64,000 bases of DNA from Elusimicrobiota bacterium (GCA_016182905.1 JACPFR010000041.1:1-64000), one strand, 5' to 3'; positions 15,600 to 24,570 are shown, counted from the stretch's first letter. Translations and numbers: made by a program. Notes: generated by a model from the letters alone, not told the origin.

Positions 15600-17011
15600 G
15601 GGCCTCCGGCGACGCCGGCCTGGCGGGCGAGCTCGAGGAGGGCGAGGGCCTCGTCGGTCTCGGCCCGCGTGAGCTCGGCGCGCGCGCGCCGCAGGTCCTG
15701 CTGGAAACGGACGAGCAGGTCCGTCGTGGCCCGGCCGCTGCGGAAGTCGGACTCGCCCGCGGCGAGCTTGTCGCGCTCGATCGCCTCGAGGCGGCGGGCG
15801 GCCGCGAGGCGGCGGCGGGACAGCGACAGGGTCTCCCGGCCGTCGCGCCAGGCGCGGCGGGCGGCGTTCTCGGCGCCGGCGAGCTCGGCCTCGGCGGCGG
15901 AGAGGGCGAGGGCCGCCTGGCGGCGCGTGAGCCGCTCCTGCCGGAAGGTCAGCGGGACGACGACGCTCATGCCCACCGCCGCGACGGGGTGACGCCAGCC
16001 GCGCATGTCGCTCCACGCGCCGCCGTAGGTCGAGTCGAGGCCGCCGAAGGCGTAGGACGCGTCGAGCGAGAGGTCCGGCAGGGCGTCGAGGTCCGCGACG
16101 CGCGCGGCCCACAGCAGCGCGTCGCGCCGGCTCCGGGCGCTCGCGAGGTCGGGGCGGGCGGCGAGCGCCTCGGTCTCGCCCGGGGGGAGGTCCGCGTCGG
16201 CGGGCAGCCCGCTCGGGGCGGCGGTCGAGACCTCGAGGTCCTGCGCCGGGCCCTCGGCGCGAAGGGCGGCGGAGAGCGCATGACGGGCCCGCTCGCGCGC
16301 GGAGAGGGCGAGCAGGAGCTCGGTCTCCGCCGACTCGAGGGCGGCCTGGGCCTGGAGCTTGTCCGAGGCCTCGGCGGTGCCGTAGCGGCGCTTCTCCTCG
16401 GTCCGCTTCAGGAGGAGCCGCGCGTCCGCCACCGCCTCCTCGCGGATGACCTGGAGCCGCTGGGCGGCGCGCAGCTCGATGACGGCGGAGGCGGCCGCCG
16501 ACGCGGCGGCGGCGCGGGCGAGCGCGAAGTCGGCGGCGGCCGCGGCCGCGCCGGAGCGGGCGCGGGAGCGCCGGGCGACGTCGGGGCGGCCCCAGAAGTA
16601 GCGCAGCAGCCTCTGCTTGAGCTCGAACGCGAGGCGGGAGTCGACGGTCGGGTCGACCGGCCGGAAGGCCGACGGGTTGACGAGGCGCTCGCCGCGCCAG
16701 ACGAGCTTCGCCTCGGTGCCGAGCAGGGTCGTCTGGGACAGCCCCGTCTCCCAGCGCTCGGTGCGCGCGCGCGCGCCCTGGAACGCGGGCGCCGTTCGCG
16801 GCGCGCGGTCGTCCTGATAGGAGTAGGAGCCGAGCGCCTTGGGGTCGAGGTTCGAGAGCAGCAGCGGCTCCTCGAGGGCGGCCGAATCGCGGCGCGCGCG
16901 CGCGGCGGCCGCCTCGGGGGAGCGCTCGACGGCGAGGCGCATCGCCTCGGGCAGGGTCAGCGGCGCGGCCGAGGCCGCGGCGGCGAGGGCGACGGCGAGT
17001 CCGGCGAGCAT
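15596..17011 (-). CDS. TolC-like outer-membrane efflux channel
   Basis: A 471-residue protein. It has a signal peptide (MLAGLAVALAAAASAAP), then LTLPEAMRLAVERSPEAAAARA, the standard opening of outer-membrane efflux proteins. Long Ala/Arg/Glu-rich helices follow in two repeats (for example SAAEAELAGAENAARRAW and RARAELTRAETDEALALLEL). It forms the trimeric exit duct for the RND pump with which it overlaps by 4 bp. It begins 8 bp after the ferredoxin stop, inside one operon. Confidence 0.85.
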   Translation of the reverse strand: MLAGLAVALAAAASAAPLTLPEAMRLAVERSPEAAAARARRDSAALEEPLLLSNLDPKALGSYSYQDDRAPRTAPAFQGARARTERWETGLSQTTLLGTEAKLVWRGERLVNPSAFRPVDPTVDSRLAFELKQRLLRYFWGRPDVARRSRARSGAAAAAADFALARAAAASAAASAVIELRAAQRLQVIREEAVADARLLLKRTEEKRRYGTAEASDKLQAQAALESAETELLLALSARERARHALSAALRAEGPAQDLEVSTAAPSGLPADADLPPGETEALAARPDLASARSRRDALLWAARVADLDALPDLSLDASYAFGGLDSTYGGAWSDMRGWRHPVAAVGMSVVVPLTFRQERLTRRQAALALSAAEAELAGAENAARRAWRDGRETLSLSRRRLAAARRLEAIERDKLAAGESDFRSGRATTDLLVRFQQDLRRARAELTRAETDEALALLELARQAGVAGGP

Positions 17012-17018
17012 CGTCGTC

Positions 17019-17309
17019 CTAGTCCTCCAGCTTCTTGATGATCTCGGGCACGTCGGCCGCGGTCACCCCGGAGAGCCATTCCCCGCCGGGATAGACGAAG
17101 GCGTTGGGGCCCTGCTCGCACAGGTCGAGGCAGCCTGATTTCGCGACGCGCACCTTGCCCTTGAGGCCCTTCTCCTTGACCGCGTGCTTGAGCGACTCGC
17201 ACAGCTCGACTCCGCCGCGGCCGGGGTTCCCGCAGGCGACGCGCCCGCCATGGCGGACGTTCACGCAGACGAAGACGGTCTTCTTGAAGGGAACGGGCTT
17301 CTTGTCCAT
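17019..17309 (-). CDS. Thioredoxin-like [2Fe-2S] ferredoxin
   Basis: A 96-residue electron carrier. Cys15 (VFVCVN), Cys26 (VACGNP), Cys60 and Cys64 (SGCLDLCEQGP) fit the C-x(10-12)-C...C-x3-C ligand pattern of the thioredoxin-fold 2Fe-2S family. The GPNAFVYPGGEW segment after the cluster is also typical. It sits between an EamA transporter and the TolC/RND pair with 7-bp gaps, so it is probably co-transcribed, though a functional link to efflux is not evident. Confidence 0.85.
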   Translation of the reverse strand: MDKKPVPFKKTVFVCVNVRHGGRVACGNPGRGGVELCESLKHAVKEKGLKGKVRVAKSGCLDLCEQGPNAFVYPGGEWLSGVTAADVPEIIKKLED

Positions 17310-17316
17310 GAGGGGA

Positions 17317-18216
17317 TTATAGCGCGACGGGGAGGGCTTCGGCGGCGTGCTGACGCGCCTCCTGGGTGAGGCGAGCGGTCCAGACCGCCCCGGAGAACGA
17401 GCACGCCAGCCCGATGATCTGGACGCCCTGGATCGCGTCCCGGCCGAGGGCCCAGGAGAACACGAGGGTCAGCGCCGGGTAGGAGAGCATGAAGGTCGTC
17501 GCCTTGGAGAGGTCCATGTTGCGGATCGCCATGTACCAGAGGACGAAGTTCAGAGACGACATGAGCAGGCCCTGCAGAACGAGGAAGCCGAGCGCCTCGG
17601 GCGACCAGGACCAGCGGCCGTCGTGGAGGAGCGTCCACAGGCAGACCGGGATCATCGTCAGGATGCCGTAGAACACGCGCCCGCCGGACAAGGTCAGCGC
17701 GTCGAGGTCCCGGGGAAGGCGCTTGGCGAAGATGTGCGAGAGCTGATACAGCCACGGCGTGCAGAGGATCATCAGGTCGCCCTTCCAGCGCGGCGAGGAG
17801 AGGTCGTGCATCATGACGAGGCCGGTGCCGCTCATGACCAGGAGTGCCGCGAGCGTGAGCTTGAGCGTGGGCCGCTCGCCGAGCAGCCACGCGGTCAGCG
17901 CGGCCGAGTAGAGGACCTCGACCTGGGCGACGATCGCGGCGTTGGCGGGGGTCGTGTGCGCGAGTGCGGAGATATAGATGACCGTGGCCGCGCCGCTGCA
18001 CAGTCCCATCATCGCCAGCGACGGGGCGATCTCCCGCGCGACGACGCGCCGCCAGCGGCCCTTGGCCAGCAGCCACGGGGACATCGCGGCCAGGCCGACG
18101 ACCAGGCCGCCGGTCGCGAAGAGCGCTCCGGAGAAATGCGTCATCCCGAACGCGCCGATCAGCGGCCACAGCGCCGTGATGGCCCAGTCGACGACGAGAG
18201 CCGCGATGGGGGACAT
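17317..18216 (-). CDS. EamA/DMT-superfamily transporter
   Basis: A 299-residue protein with about ten hydrophobic helices in two halves, as in drug/metabolite exporters of the EamA family. Diagnostic pieces are SALAHTTPANAAIVAQVEVLYSA ending the first half and YMAIRNMDLSKATTFMLSYP in the second. It probably exports a small metabolite; the substrate is unknown. It starts 9 bp after the OPT transporter stop and ends 7 bp before the ferredoxin start. Confidence 0.85.
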   Translation of the reverse strand: MSPIAALVVDWAITALWPLIGAFGMTHFSGALFATGGLVVGLAAMSPWLLAKGRWRRVVAREIAPSLAMMGLCSGAATVIYISALAHTTPANAAIVAQVEVLYSAALTAWLLGERPTLKLTLAALLVMSGTGLVMMHDLSSPRWKGDLMILCTPWLYQLSHIFAKRLPRDLDALTLSGGRVFYGILTMIPVCLWTLLHDGRWSWSPEALGFLVLQGLLMSSLNFVLWYMAIRNMDLSKATTFMLSYPALTLVFSWALGRDAIQGVQIIGLACSFSGAVWTARLTQEARQHAAEALPVAL

Positions 18217-18225
18217 CCGCGGCGG

Positions 18226-20142
18226 CTAGTTCAGCATCCCCGTCGCCGCGAGCAGCGCGACGGCCACGCCGATCAGCGACTCGCCGGCGATGAGGCCGGA
18301 GCTGACGGTGATGATGTAGCGGTCCGCGAACGCGGGCTTCTTCTCCTCCAGGATCAGCGCGATCAGCGCGCCGAGGAACATGGACAGGGAGTTGAAGAAG
18401 GGGATGACCATGGACAGCCCCAGGCCCGTCGCCGAGGGGATGTACTTCTGGTATTTCGGGAGGCTCTTCTCGACGAGCGGGATGAGGATGCCGAGGATGC
18501 CGCCGATGATCATGCCGTTGCGGGCCGTGGGATGCAGGGCGTGGATGCCCGTGGCCAGGAGCTTGGCCACCGCCGCCCAGACCTGCGCGGACGGGGCGGG
18601 CCACTGGTTGGTGCCCAAGGACGCGGCCGTCGGCACGAGCAGATAGAAGGCCGGGATCACGACGAGGGTGCCCGCGAAGATGCCCAGGAACTGGGCGATG
18701 AACTGCTTGCGCGGGTTGGCGCCGAGCAGGTAGCCGCTCTTGAGGTCGGTGAGCAGGTCGGCCGACGCGCCGGCCGCGCCCGCCGTCGCGCTGGCGGTCA
18801 TCAGGTTCGTCGCGATGTCGGCGGGAGCCAGGAAGCCGAACGCGAGCTGGGTGATCTTGCCCATGGCGCCGATCGGCGTGGTGTCCGACTCTCCGGTCAC
18901 GCGGCAGGCCACGATGGAGAGGAAGAAGGTCATGAGGACCGCGACGCAGCCCATCCACCAGCGCGTCTCGAAGGCGAAGTAGAGCACGGCGACGACGCCC
19001 AGGCCCGACAACGCGGTGCCCAGCAGGAACCACGAGCTGGGGACCTCGATGGCCTCCATCGCGTCCTCGGTCGCGGTGTTCTTGCGCTTCGCGCCCTGGG
19101 CGGAGACGAGGGACGCCATGCCGCTGAAGGCGCGCACGATGGTCTTCCACTGGAGCAGGAACATGAACAGGCCCGAGGTGACCATCATCGAGGCGCCGGT
19201 CCACGTGGACCACGTCACGATGGCCCGGTAGCCGAGCTTGGTTCCGTCGATGGCGCCGAGGCTCACCATCCACGGGGCGAGCACGCCGTAGTTGATGCAG
19301 GCGCCGAGGAGCAAGGACCACGCGATCTTCCAGCCCATGATGGCGCCGGCGGCGAGCATGATGGTGCTCATCTCGAAGGAGATCGTGTACTTGGAGAGGG
19401 CGTAGCCGCCGATGGAGCCGGGGAAGTCCAGGCTGCCGGGGATGGCGAAGGGCTTGCCCGCGTCGCGCAGCCAGGCGACGACGCCGCCGACGACGCCGGC
19501 GAGGCCCAGCGAGCGCGCCTTCAGGGCCGCTTCCGCGCCCTTGGAGTGGAGGCTCTTCAGGGTCTCGGCGGCGGCGATGCCGCTGGGGAACTTGAGCTGC
19601 TCGACGTTGATCATCTGCCGCTTCATCGGGATGGCCATGAACACGCCGAGCGCCGACAGGAAAAGGGTCCAGAAGGCCAAGGTCGGCCAGGGCATGTGGT
19701 GCCCGGTGACCATCAGGTAGGCCGCGATCGCGCTCGTCATCGTGCCGCCGGTGGAGTAGCCGGCCGAGGAGGCGGTGGACTGCATGCAGTTGTTCTCGAG
19801 GATGGACATCTCCGTCGGGAACCAGCGCGGGAAGGCCGCCATCATCGTCTTGTGGATGGCGTAGGAGAGGATGCAGGCCGTGATGGCGACGCCCAGGCCC
19901 CAGCCGGTCTTGAGGCCGACGTACAGATTGGACAGGGCCATGAAGCCGCCGAGGAACGAGCCCATGACGACGGCGCGAAGGGTCAGCTGGGGCATGTCGT
20001 CGCCCTGGTAGACCTTCTTGTACCACCGCATCTCGAGCTGGGCCGGGGTCAGCTTCGACTTGAGGCCGGGATGGTCCTCGGGCAGGTCGAGGAATTCCTC
20101 GCCCATCACTTCCACTTTGGGTTCGTTCATGGAAGAAATCAT
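18226..20142 (-). CDS. OPT/YSL-family oligopeptide or metal-chelate transporter
   Basis: A 638-residue inner-membrane protein with about 15 hydrophobic helices. NLYVGLKTGWGLGVAI near the N-terminus and ADRYIITVSSGLIAGESLIGV near the C-terminus are hallmarks of the oligopeptide transporter family. Members import peptides or metal-chelator complexes by proton symport. It heads the five-gene minus-strand operon (OPT, EamA, ferredoxin, TolC, RND). Start ATG 20142 or 20130; neither has a Shine-Dalgarno, and a TAGTAT box overlaps this site. Confidence 0.85.
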   Translation of the reverse strand: MISSMNEPKVEVMGEEFLDLPEDHPGLKSKLTPAQLEMRWYKKVYQGDDMPQLTLRAVVMGSFLGGFMALSNLYVGLKTGWGLGVAITACILSYAIHKTMMAAFPRWFPTEMSILENNCMQSTASSAGYSTGGTMTSAIAAYLMVTGHHMPWPTLAFWTLFLSALGVFMAIPMKRQMINVEQLKFPSGIAAAETLKSLHSKGAEAALKARSLGLAGVVGGVVAWLRDAGKPFAIPGSLDFPGSIGGYALSKYTISFEMSTIMLAAGAIMGWKIAWSLLLGACINYGVLAPWMVSLGAIDGTKLGYRAIVTWSTWTGASMMVTSGLFMFLLQWKTIVRAFSGMASLVSAQGAKRKNTATEDAMEAIEVPSSWFLLGTALSGLGVVAVLYFAFETRWWMGCVAVLMTFFLSIVACRVTGESDTTPIGAMGKITQLAFGFLAPADIATNLMTASATAGAAGASADLLTDLKSGYLLGANPRKQFIAQFLGIFAGTLVVIPAFYLLVPTAASLGTNQWPAPSAQVWAAVAKLLATGIHALHPTARNGMIIGGILGILIPLVEKSLPKYQKYIPSATGLGLSMVIPFFNSLSMFLGALIALILEEKKPAFADRYIITVSSGLIAGESLIGVAVALLAATGMLN

Positions 20143-20198
20143 ACTACACGACGGCCCGGCGGGCGCTGTTTTTCGCGGGGGGCGTCAGCTGTCCGGGC

Positions 20199-20792
20199 TC
20201 AATGGCACATCCCGCCGGAGGGGCGAGCCAGCTCCGGCGCGGGATAAGCGGCCAGCAATCGATCGACGAGCGCGATATACCCGGCCCGGCGCTCGGGGCC
20301 CATGCGCTCGGCCTCGACGCGGTCGAACTGTTCCTTAAGAGCCGTCCAGCGCGCCTCGGGGAGGGCTTCCATCGCCATCGGGTAGAGGATGCCGTCCTCC
20401 TTGCCGATGTGCGCGGCGAGGAGGGCGGAATAGCCCGAGGCGGCGCGGGCGGCGTCCTTCAGCGCGGCCGTCTCGCCGGCGCGGACGCGTTCGAGCGCCT
20501 CGGACAGCAGCTTGACGTACGCGCGTCCTTGGGCGTGCTCCATGAGCATCACCGCGATGGGGCCGCCCTGGCGCGGGAACCCGGCTTCCTCCATCGCGGG
20601 GAACAAGAGGTCCTCCTCCTTCCCGTGGTGGGCGTGGTCGGCGAAGACCTTGATGAAGTCGAGCGCGGCGTCGAGGTCGGCCAGCGCCACGGTCTTGCTC
20701 TCGCCGAGGCGCAGGCACATCCCGTTGAGCGCGCGCAGCATGCGCAGGATGGTCTGGTGGTCGTCCATGAGTTCTTTGATCGCGGGCTTCAT
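20199..20792 (-). CDS. Hemerythrin HHE-domain protein
   Basis: A 197-residue cytoplasmic di-iron protein. The metal ligands fit the HHE pattern: H12 (MDDHQTI), H53/H56 and E60 (FADHAHHGKEEDLLFP), a later LMEHAQGRAYV, and AAHIGKEDGILYPMA. Such proteins bind oxygen, NO or peroxide and may sense or buffer them. ATG 20792 is supported by GGAGGAGG 6 nt upstream. It stands alone between the OPT operon and a histidine kinase; the kinase on the same strand ends 72 bp upstream. Confidence 0.85.
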   Translation of the reverse strand: MKPAIKELMDDHQTILRMLRALNGMCLRLGESKTVALADLDAALDFIKVFADHAHHGKEEDLLFPAMEEAGFPRQGGPIAVMLMEHAQGRAYVKLLSEALERVRAGETAALKDAARAASGYSALLAAHIGKEDGILYPMAMEALPEARWTALKEQFDRVEAERMGPERRAGYIALVDRLLAAYPAPELARPSGGMCH

Positions 20793-20864
20793 CGTTCGCC
20801 TCCTCCTCCGCAGAGCGGTAGGAAGAGTCTAGCAATTCCGGAAATGAATATCCGGTATTATCGG

Positions 20865-22016
20865 TCAGCGGGCGAGGAGGCCCGCGGGGAGGCGGAGCGT
20901 GAACGTGGAGCCGGCGCCGGGGACGCCGTCGGCGGTCAAAGTCCCGCCGTAGCGCAGGGCGACGCGGCGGCAGATCGCCAGGCCGATGCCGCTGCCCGAG
21001 TAGTCGCTGGAGGCGTGCAGGCGCAGGAACGGCTGGAAGATCTTCTCCGCGTACGCCGGGTCGAAGCCGATGCCGTCGTCGGCGACGGTGATCTCCAGGA
21101 CGTCGCCGTCCCGCCGGCCGGCGATCCTCACGACGGGAGGCCGGTCGGGGCGCCGGAACTTGACGGCGTTGGAGACCAGGTTCAGCAGGAGGTTGTGCAT
21201 CGGGATCGCGTGCGCGCGCACGACCGGCAGGGGCCCAGCCTCGATGCGGGCGCCGGAGGCGGCGATCTCGGCGGCCAGGTCGGACCTCACCTCGGCGAGG
21301 ACGGCGTTCAGGTCGACGTCCTCGATGGGGAGGGCGTCTCGTCCGATCCGGGACAAGGTGAGCATGTCGGTCACGAGCTTCAGCGCGGCGGCGGCCGACC
21401 GCCTGATGCGCTCGACGTAGTCGAGGTCGCCGGCGTCGAGCTTGCTCTTCGCGCGAGCCTCCAGGAGGTCGCCGAAGCCGATGATCCGGCGCAGCGGCGC
21501 GCTGAGGTCGTGGGAGGCCGCGTAGGCGTACATCTCGAGCTCGGCGTTGGACTGGGCGAGCGCCTCGGTCTTCTCGCCGATCTCCTTGTCGTGGCGCACG
21601 CGGTCGGTGATGTCGTGGAAGTTCCAGATGCGCCCGTAGCGGCGCCCGTCCTCGCCGACCACCGGGCTCGAGTAGCGCTCGAAGACCCGCCCGTCGCGCA
21701 GCGCGAGCTCGTCGGAGCTCTTCTCGTCCGGATGCTGATACAGGTGCCGCACCCGCTCGACGAAGCCCTCCGGATCGACGAGCTTCGACAGCACGCTCGC
21801 GATCGCCTGCTCGTCGGAGCCGGTCGCCAGCACGGCCTCCGGGATGCCCCACATCTCCACGAACCTCTTGTTTCGCGAGACGATCATCCCCTTCGGATCG
21901 ACGACGAGGATGCCGTCGGGAGAGCTTTCCAGCTGGGCCGCCAGCAGCGCGGCGTGATAGGACAGCTCGGAGGCGCCGGGGGAACGAGGGCGCGGCACTT
22001 TCTTGGGAGCGGCCAC
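20865..22016 (-). CDS. PAS-domain sensor histidine kinase, cytoplasmic
   Basis: A 383-residue protein with no membrane segment. A PAS domain spans about residues 30-145 (DGILVVDPKGMIVSRNKRF). The HisKA box is YAAASHDLSAPLRRI, with the phospho-acceptor His near 168. The HATPase carries NLVSNAVKFR, VADDGIGFDP and SGSGIGLAICRR. No response regulator is adjacent; the hemerythrin gene follows. The start is GTG 22016, 6 nt after a TATAAT box, so the mRNA is probably leaderless. Confidence 0.85.
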   Translation of the reverse strand: MAAPKKVPRPRSPGASELSYHAALLAAQLESSPDGILVVDPKGMIVSRNKRFVEMWGIPEAVLATGSDEQAIASVLSKLVDPEGFVERVRHLYQHPDEKSSDELALRDGRVFERYSSPVVGEDGRRYGRIWNFHDITDRVRHDKEIGEKTEALAQSNAELEMYAYAASHDLSAPLRRIIGFGDLLEARAKSKLDAGDLDYVERIRRSAAAALKLVTDMLTLSRIGRDALPIEDVDLNAVLAEVRSDLAAEIAASGARIEAGPLPVVRAHAIPMHNLLLNLVSNAVKFRRPDRPPVVRIAGRRDGDVLEITVADDGIGFDPAYAEKIFQPFLRLHASSDYSGSGIGLAICRRVALRYGGTLTADGVPGAGSTFTLRLPAGLLAR

Positions 22017-22022
22017 GCCGGT

Positions 22023-22028
22023 ATTATA
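22023..22028 (-). promoter_or_regulatory. TATAAT box 6 nt before GTG (leaderless candidate)
   Basis: The minus strand reads TATAAT, six bases, then GTG 22016. No Shine-Dalgarno fits in the gap, so transcription probably starts at the start codon. Confidence 0.55.
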
Positions 22029-22075
22029 TGAAAGTCCCCGGCGAAACAGGACCTTCGTGATCGGACCGGCCCCCG

Positions 22076-23806
22076 CTATCTCGAGGGGAACGTCTCAAGG
22101 ACCGAGCCGCGGAGCACGGGCAGGGGAAGAGGGCCGTGCCGCAGGACGGCGTCGTGGAAGGCCTTGATGTCGAAGCGGCGGCCGGTGCGCGCCTTGACCT
22201 CGTCGCGCAGGGCCGCGATCTCCAGCTGACCGACCTTGTAGGCGAGCGCCTGTCCGGGCCAGACGGTGTAGCGGTCCACCTCGGCCTCGATCTCCTCCCG
22301 CGACATCGGGGTGTTGGAGCGCATGAACTCGACCGCCTTTTCCCGCGTCCAGCCTTTCGCGTGGATCCCGGTGTCGACGACGAGGCGCGCGGCGCGCAGG
22401 GCCTGGTCGGAGAGCATGCCGAGCCGCGAGAGGTCGTCCCCGTACAGGCCCATCTCGTCGCCGAGGCGCTCGGCGTACAGCGCCCAGCCCTCGACGTACG
22501 CGGTGAAGCCGGCGCTGCGGCGGAACTGCGGCAGCTCCCTGTTCTCGAGCGCGAGCGCGATCTGCAGGTGATGCCCCGGCACGCCCTCATGGACGGCGAG
22601 CGAGGTCATCGAGAAGCGCGGGCGCGACTCCGGCTTGTACGTGTTGATGTAGTACGCGCCGGGCCGGGAGAGATCGGTCGGGGGCTGGAAGTAGCGGGCC
22701 GCCGCCTCGTTCTTCTCCTGGAACGCCTCGACGGGCTTCACGACGAGGGCGGTCCGCGGCAAGGTCCCGAACCATTCCGGAAGCCTCGCCGTCGCCCTGC
22801 CGACGAGGAGCTCCGCGTCCTTGAGCACCTCCTCGCGCGTCTTGAAGAAGTTGGCGGGATCCGCCCGCACGGTCTCGAGATAGCTCTCCAGGTCCCCCGC
22901 GTGGCCGGCGCGCCGGGCGATCTGCGTCATCTCGCCGCGGAGGACCTCGAGCTCGGCGAGGCCGATCCTGTGAAGCTCGTCGGCGGACTTGTCCGCGGTG
23001 GTGTGGGAGCGGATCTTATGCCGGTACATCGCGCGCCCGCCCGGCACGGCGGACAGGCCGATGTCCCCGCCGGTCCGCGTCTTCTCGAGATAGCCGTCCT
23101 TGAGGAAATCCGCCAGCTCCTTGACGGCGGGCAGCACCTCGTCCGAGACGATCTTCAGCAGGCGGGGCTTCCACTCCGAAAGCAGGGGCTCCGGCAGGCG
23201 CTCGCACGCCTCCGCGTAGGGCGACTCGTCGACGGGGGCAGCGAGCATCTCTTCGAGCTGGCGGATCAGCTTCTCGGTCGGGACGCGCGCGGCGACGCGG
23301 CCGGTCTTCAGGCCCGAGGCGACGTTCTCGCGGTGGCGCTTGAGGTAGAGCGGCACCGCCTTCAGGCGCCTCTCGAGCGCGGCGGCGTCCGCGGCGTCCC
23401 TCATCGGCTGGGCGGTCTGGATGACGGTCGGGATCCACGACTGGCCGCCGTCCATGTGGTCGACCTCGAACTCCGGGAACGGGAACGAGAGGCCGTCGAG
23501 CTCGTCGTCGAGCATGGCCTTCATCACTTCCACCGACAGGCGCTCCTCGGGCGTCAAGGCCTTGAGGTTGAGCGCGCGCGCCCGCTTGAGCAGGGCCTCG
23601 TCGGCCGTCCTGCGTTCGGCGCGGCCGGCGGGGCTGTTGTCGTCGAGCCGGTCGTCGTGCCCGCGCTCGCCGTAGAACGTGGCGAGCAGGGGGGAGAGGC
23701 GCATCTGGGCCGCCCAGTAGTCGGCGAAGAGCCGGGAGGAGGCCTCGTCGGCGCGGACGGGAGCGGCGATCAGCAGCGCGGCCAGCAGCAGAGGGAATCT
23801 GGCCAT
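22076..23806 (-). CDS. DUF885-family secreted peptidase-like protein
   Basis: About 576 residues, the normal size for DUF885 proteins. A signal peptide (MARFPLLLAALLIAAPVRA) is followed by LRLSPLLATFYG-type sequence. The zinc-like motif SLAVHEGVPGHHLQIALALE lies near residue 400, and AYVEGWALYAERLG follows, both characteristic of the family. Members are thought to be periplasmic metallocarboxypeptidase-like hydrolases. ATG 23806 is chosen for its signal peptide; ATG 23827 would add seven residues. Confidence 0.8.
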   Translation of the reverse strand: MARFPLLLAALLIAAPVRADEASSRLFADYWAAQMRLSPLLATFYGERGHDDRLDDNSPAGRAERRTADEALLKRARALNLKALTPEERLSVEVMKAMLDDELDGLSFPFPEFEVDHMDGGQSWIPTVIQTAQPMRDAADAAALERRLKAVPLYLKRHRENVASGLKTGRVAARVPTEKLIRQLEEMLAAPVDESPYAEACERLPEPLLSEWKPRLLKIVSDEVLPAVKELADFLKDGYLEKTRTGGDIGLSAVPGGRAMYRHKIRSHTTADKSADELHRIGLAELEVLRGEMTQIARRAGHAGDLESYLETVRADPANFFKTREEVLKDAELLVGRATARLPEWFGTLPRTALVVKPVEAFQEKNEAAARYFQPPTDLSRPGAYYINTYKPESRPRFSMTSLAVHEGVPGHHLQIALALENRELPQFRRSAGFTAYVEGWALYAERLGDEMGLYGDDLSRLGMLSDQALRAARLVVDTGIHAKGWTREKAVEFMRSNTPMSREEIEAEVDRYTVWPGQALAYKVGQLEIAALRDEVKARTGRRFDIKAFHDAVLRHGPLPLPVLRGSVLETFPSR

Positions 23807-23838
23807 GGGTCCGGGATTATCGCGCATGAGCGGGTTCG

Positions 23839-24483
23839 CTAGTCCTTTTTAGGAACCCACTTCGGGCCCCGCACGGGCGGCTTGCGCTCGAACGGCTTCT
23901 TGGCGGCGTCGAAGGGCTTCTTCTCCCAAGGCTTCTTCGCGGCGTCGAAGGGCTTCCTCTCCCAAGGCTTCTTCGCGGCGTCGAAGGGCTTCTTCTCCCA
24001 AGGCTTCTTCGCCGCGTCGAAAGGCTTCTTGACCCAGGGCTTCTTCGCGAACGGGGCGGCGGGGGCGGCGGGCGCTGCGGGAGGCGGCGCGGAGTCGCGG
24101 CGGTCCGAGGCGGCGGGCTGGCCGCGGCGGTCCTTGCCGGAGCGGCGTTCGACGAAGCCGGGCCGATTCGCCTTCGGCGGATCGCCGGCGGGCGCGGCGA
24201 AGCTGGGCTTGGGCGCGTAGCCCGCGGGACGGTCCTTCTGGGGGCGGCCCTCGACGACGAAGATCTTCCGGTCGCCGACGAACGCGCCGTTGAGCTTCTC
24301 GACGGCGGCCTTAGCCTCGGCGTCGGTGGACATCTCGACGAACCCGAACCCCTTGGGGCGTCCGGTCTCGCGGTCGAGGATCACCTTGGCGCTCAGGACG
24401 GTGCCGCACGCGGAGAAGAGCTTGGCCAGGTCTTCCTTCGTGGTCTTATAAGGGAAGCCGCCGACATAGATGTTGTTAGCCAT
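23839..24483 (-). CDS. RRM RNA-binding protein with 12-residue tandem-repeat basic tail
   Basis: About 214 residues. Residues 1-80 form a canonical RNA recognition motif with RNP2 (NIYVGGFPY) and RNP1 (KGFGFVEM), like the small Rbp proteins of cyanobacteria and other bacteria. A linker (RPGFVERRSGKDRRGQ) leads to about 4.5 copies of the unit KKPFDAAKKPWE ending in KWVPKKD. The tail is highly basic and probably disordered, and may add RNA affinity or promote condensation. ATG 24483 sits 7 nt after a TACAAT box without a Shine-Dalgarno. Confidence 0.85.
   Translation of the reverse strand: MANNIYVGGFPYKTTKEDLAKLFSACGTVLSAKVILDRETGRPKGFGFVEMSTDAEAKAAVEKLNGAFVGDRKIFVVEGRPQKDRPAGYAPKPSFAAPAGDPPKANRPGFVERRSGKDRRGQPAASDRRDSAPPPAAPAAPAAPFAKKPWVKKPFDAAKKPWEKKPFDAAKKPWERKPFDAAKKPWEKKPFDAAKKPFERKPPVRGPKWVPKKD
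23883..24051 (-). repeat. 36-bp tandem coding repeat (about 4.5 units)
   Basis: In-frame DNA repeat encoding the KKPFDAAKKPWE units of the RRM protein tail. Copies are nearly identical at DNA level, with differences such as cttcctctcc versus cttcttctcc, so the array is recent or kept uniform by slippage or conversion. There are no spacers, so it is not a CRISPR array. Confidence 0.85.
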
Positions 24484-24490
24484 GAAGGTC

Positions 24491-24496
24491 ATTGTA
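24491..24496 (-). promoter_or_regulatory. TACAAT box 7 nt before ATG (leaderless candidate)
   Basis: The minus strand reads TACAAT, seven bases, then ATG 24483 of the RRM gene, with no Shine-Dalgarno in between. Confidence 0.45.
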
Positions 24497-24570
24497 CGAT
24501 TCTTGACGGCCTCGCAGGAGGTCACGAGGGCCAAATAATAGGTTTACGCTCCCGTTCGGGCGTCCGGGGT

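Noticed and set aside
12897-15992. 1031-aa plus-strand ORF opposite the RND gene
   Set aside because: The translation is His/Asp/Gly/Val-rich low-complexity sequence; the minus strand encodes an unmistakable RND pump with motifs.
17261-20026. 921-aa minus-strand ORF overlapping EamA and OPT genes in another frame
   Set aside because: It is an Arg/His/Pro-rich shadow; both overlapped frames have clear transporter signatures.
23883-24051. 36-bp periodic repeat resembling a CRISPR array
   Set aside because: The units are directly contiguous, in frame and without spacers; they encode the RRM protein tail.
24160-24190. Hairpin-like CGATTCGCCTTCGGCGGATCG similar to the terminator at 58944-58991
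   Set aside because: It lies inside the RRM coding sequence and the similarity is limited to a short GC-rich core; probably chance from codon use.
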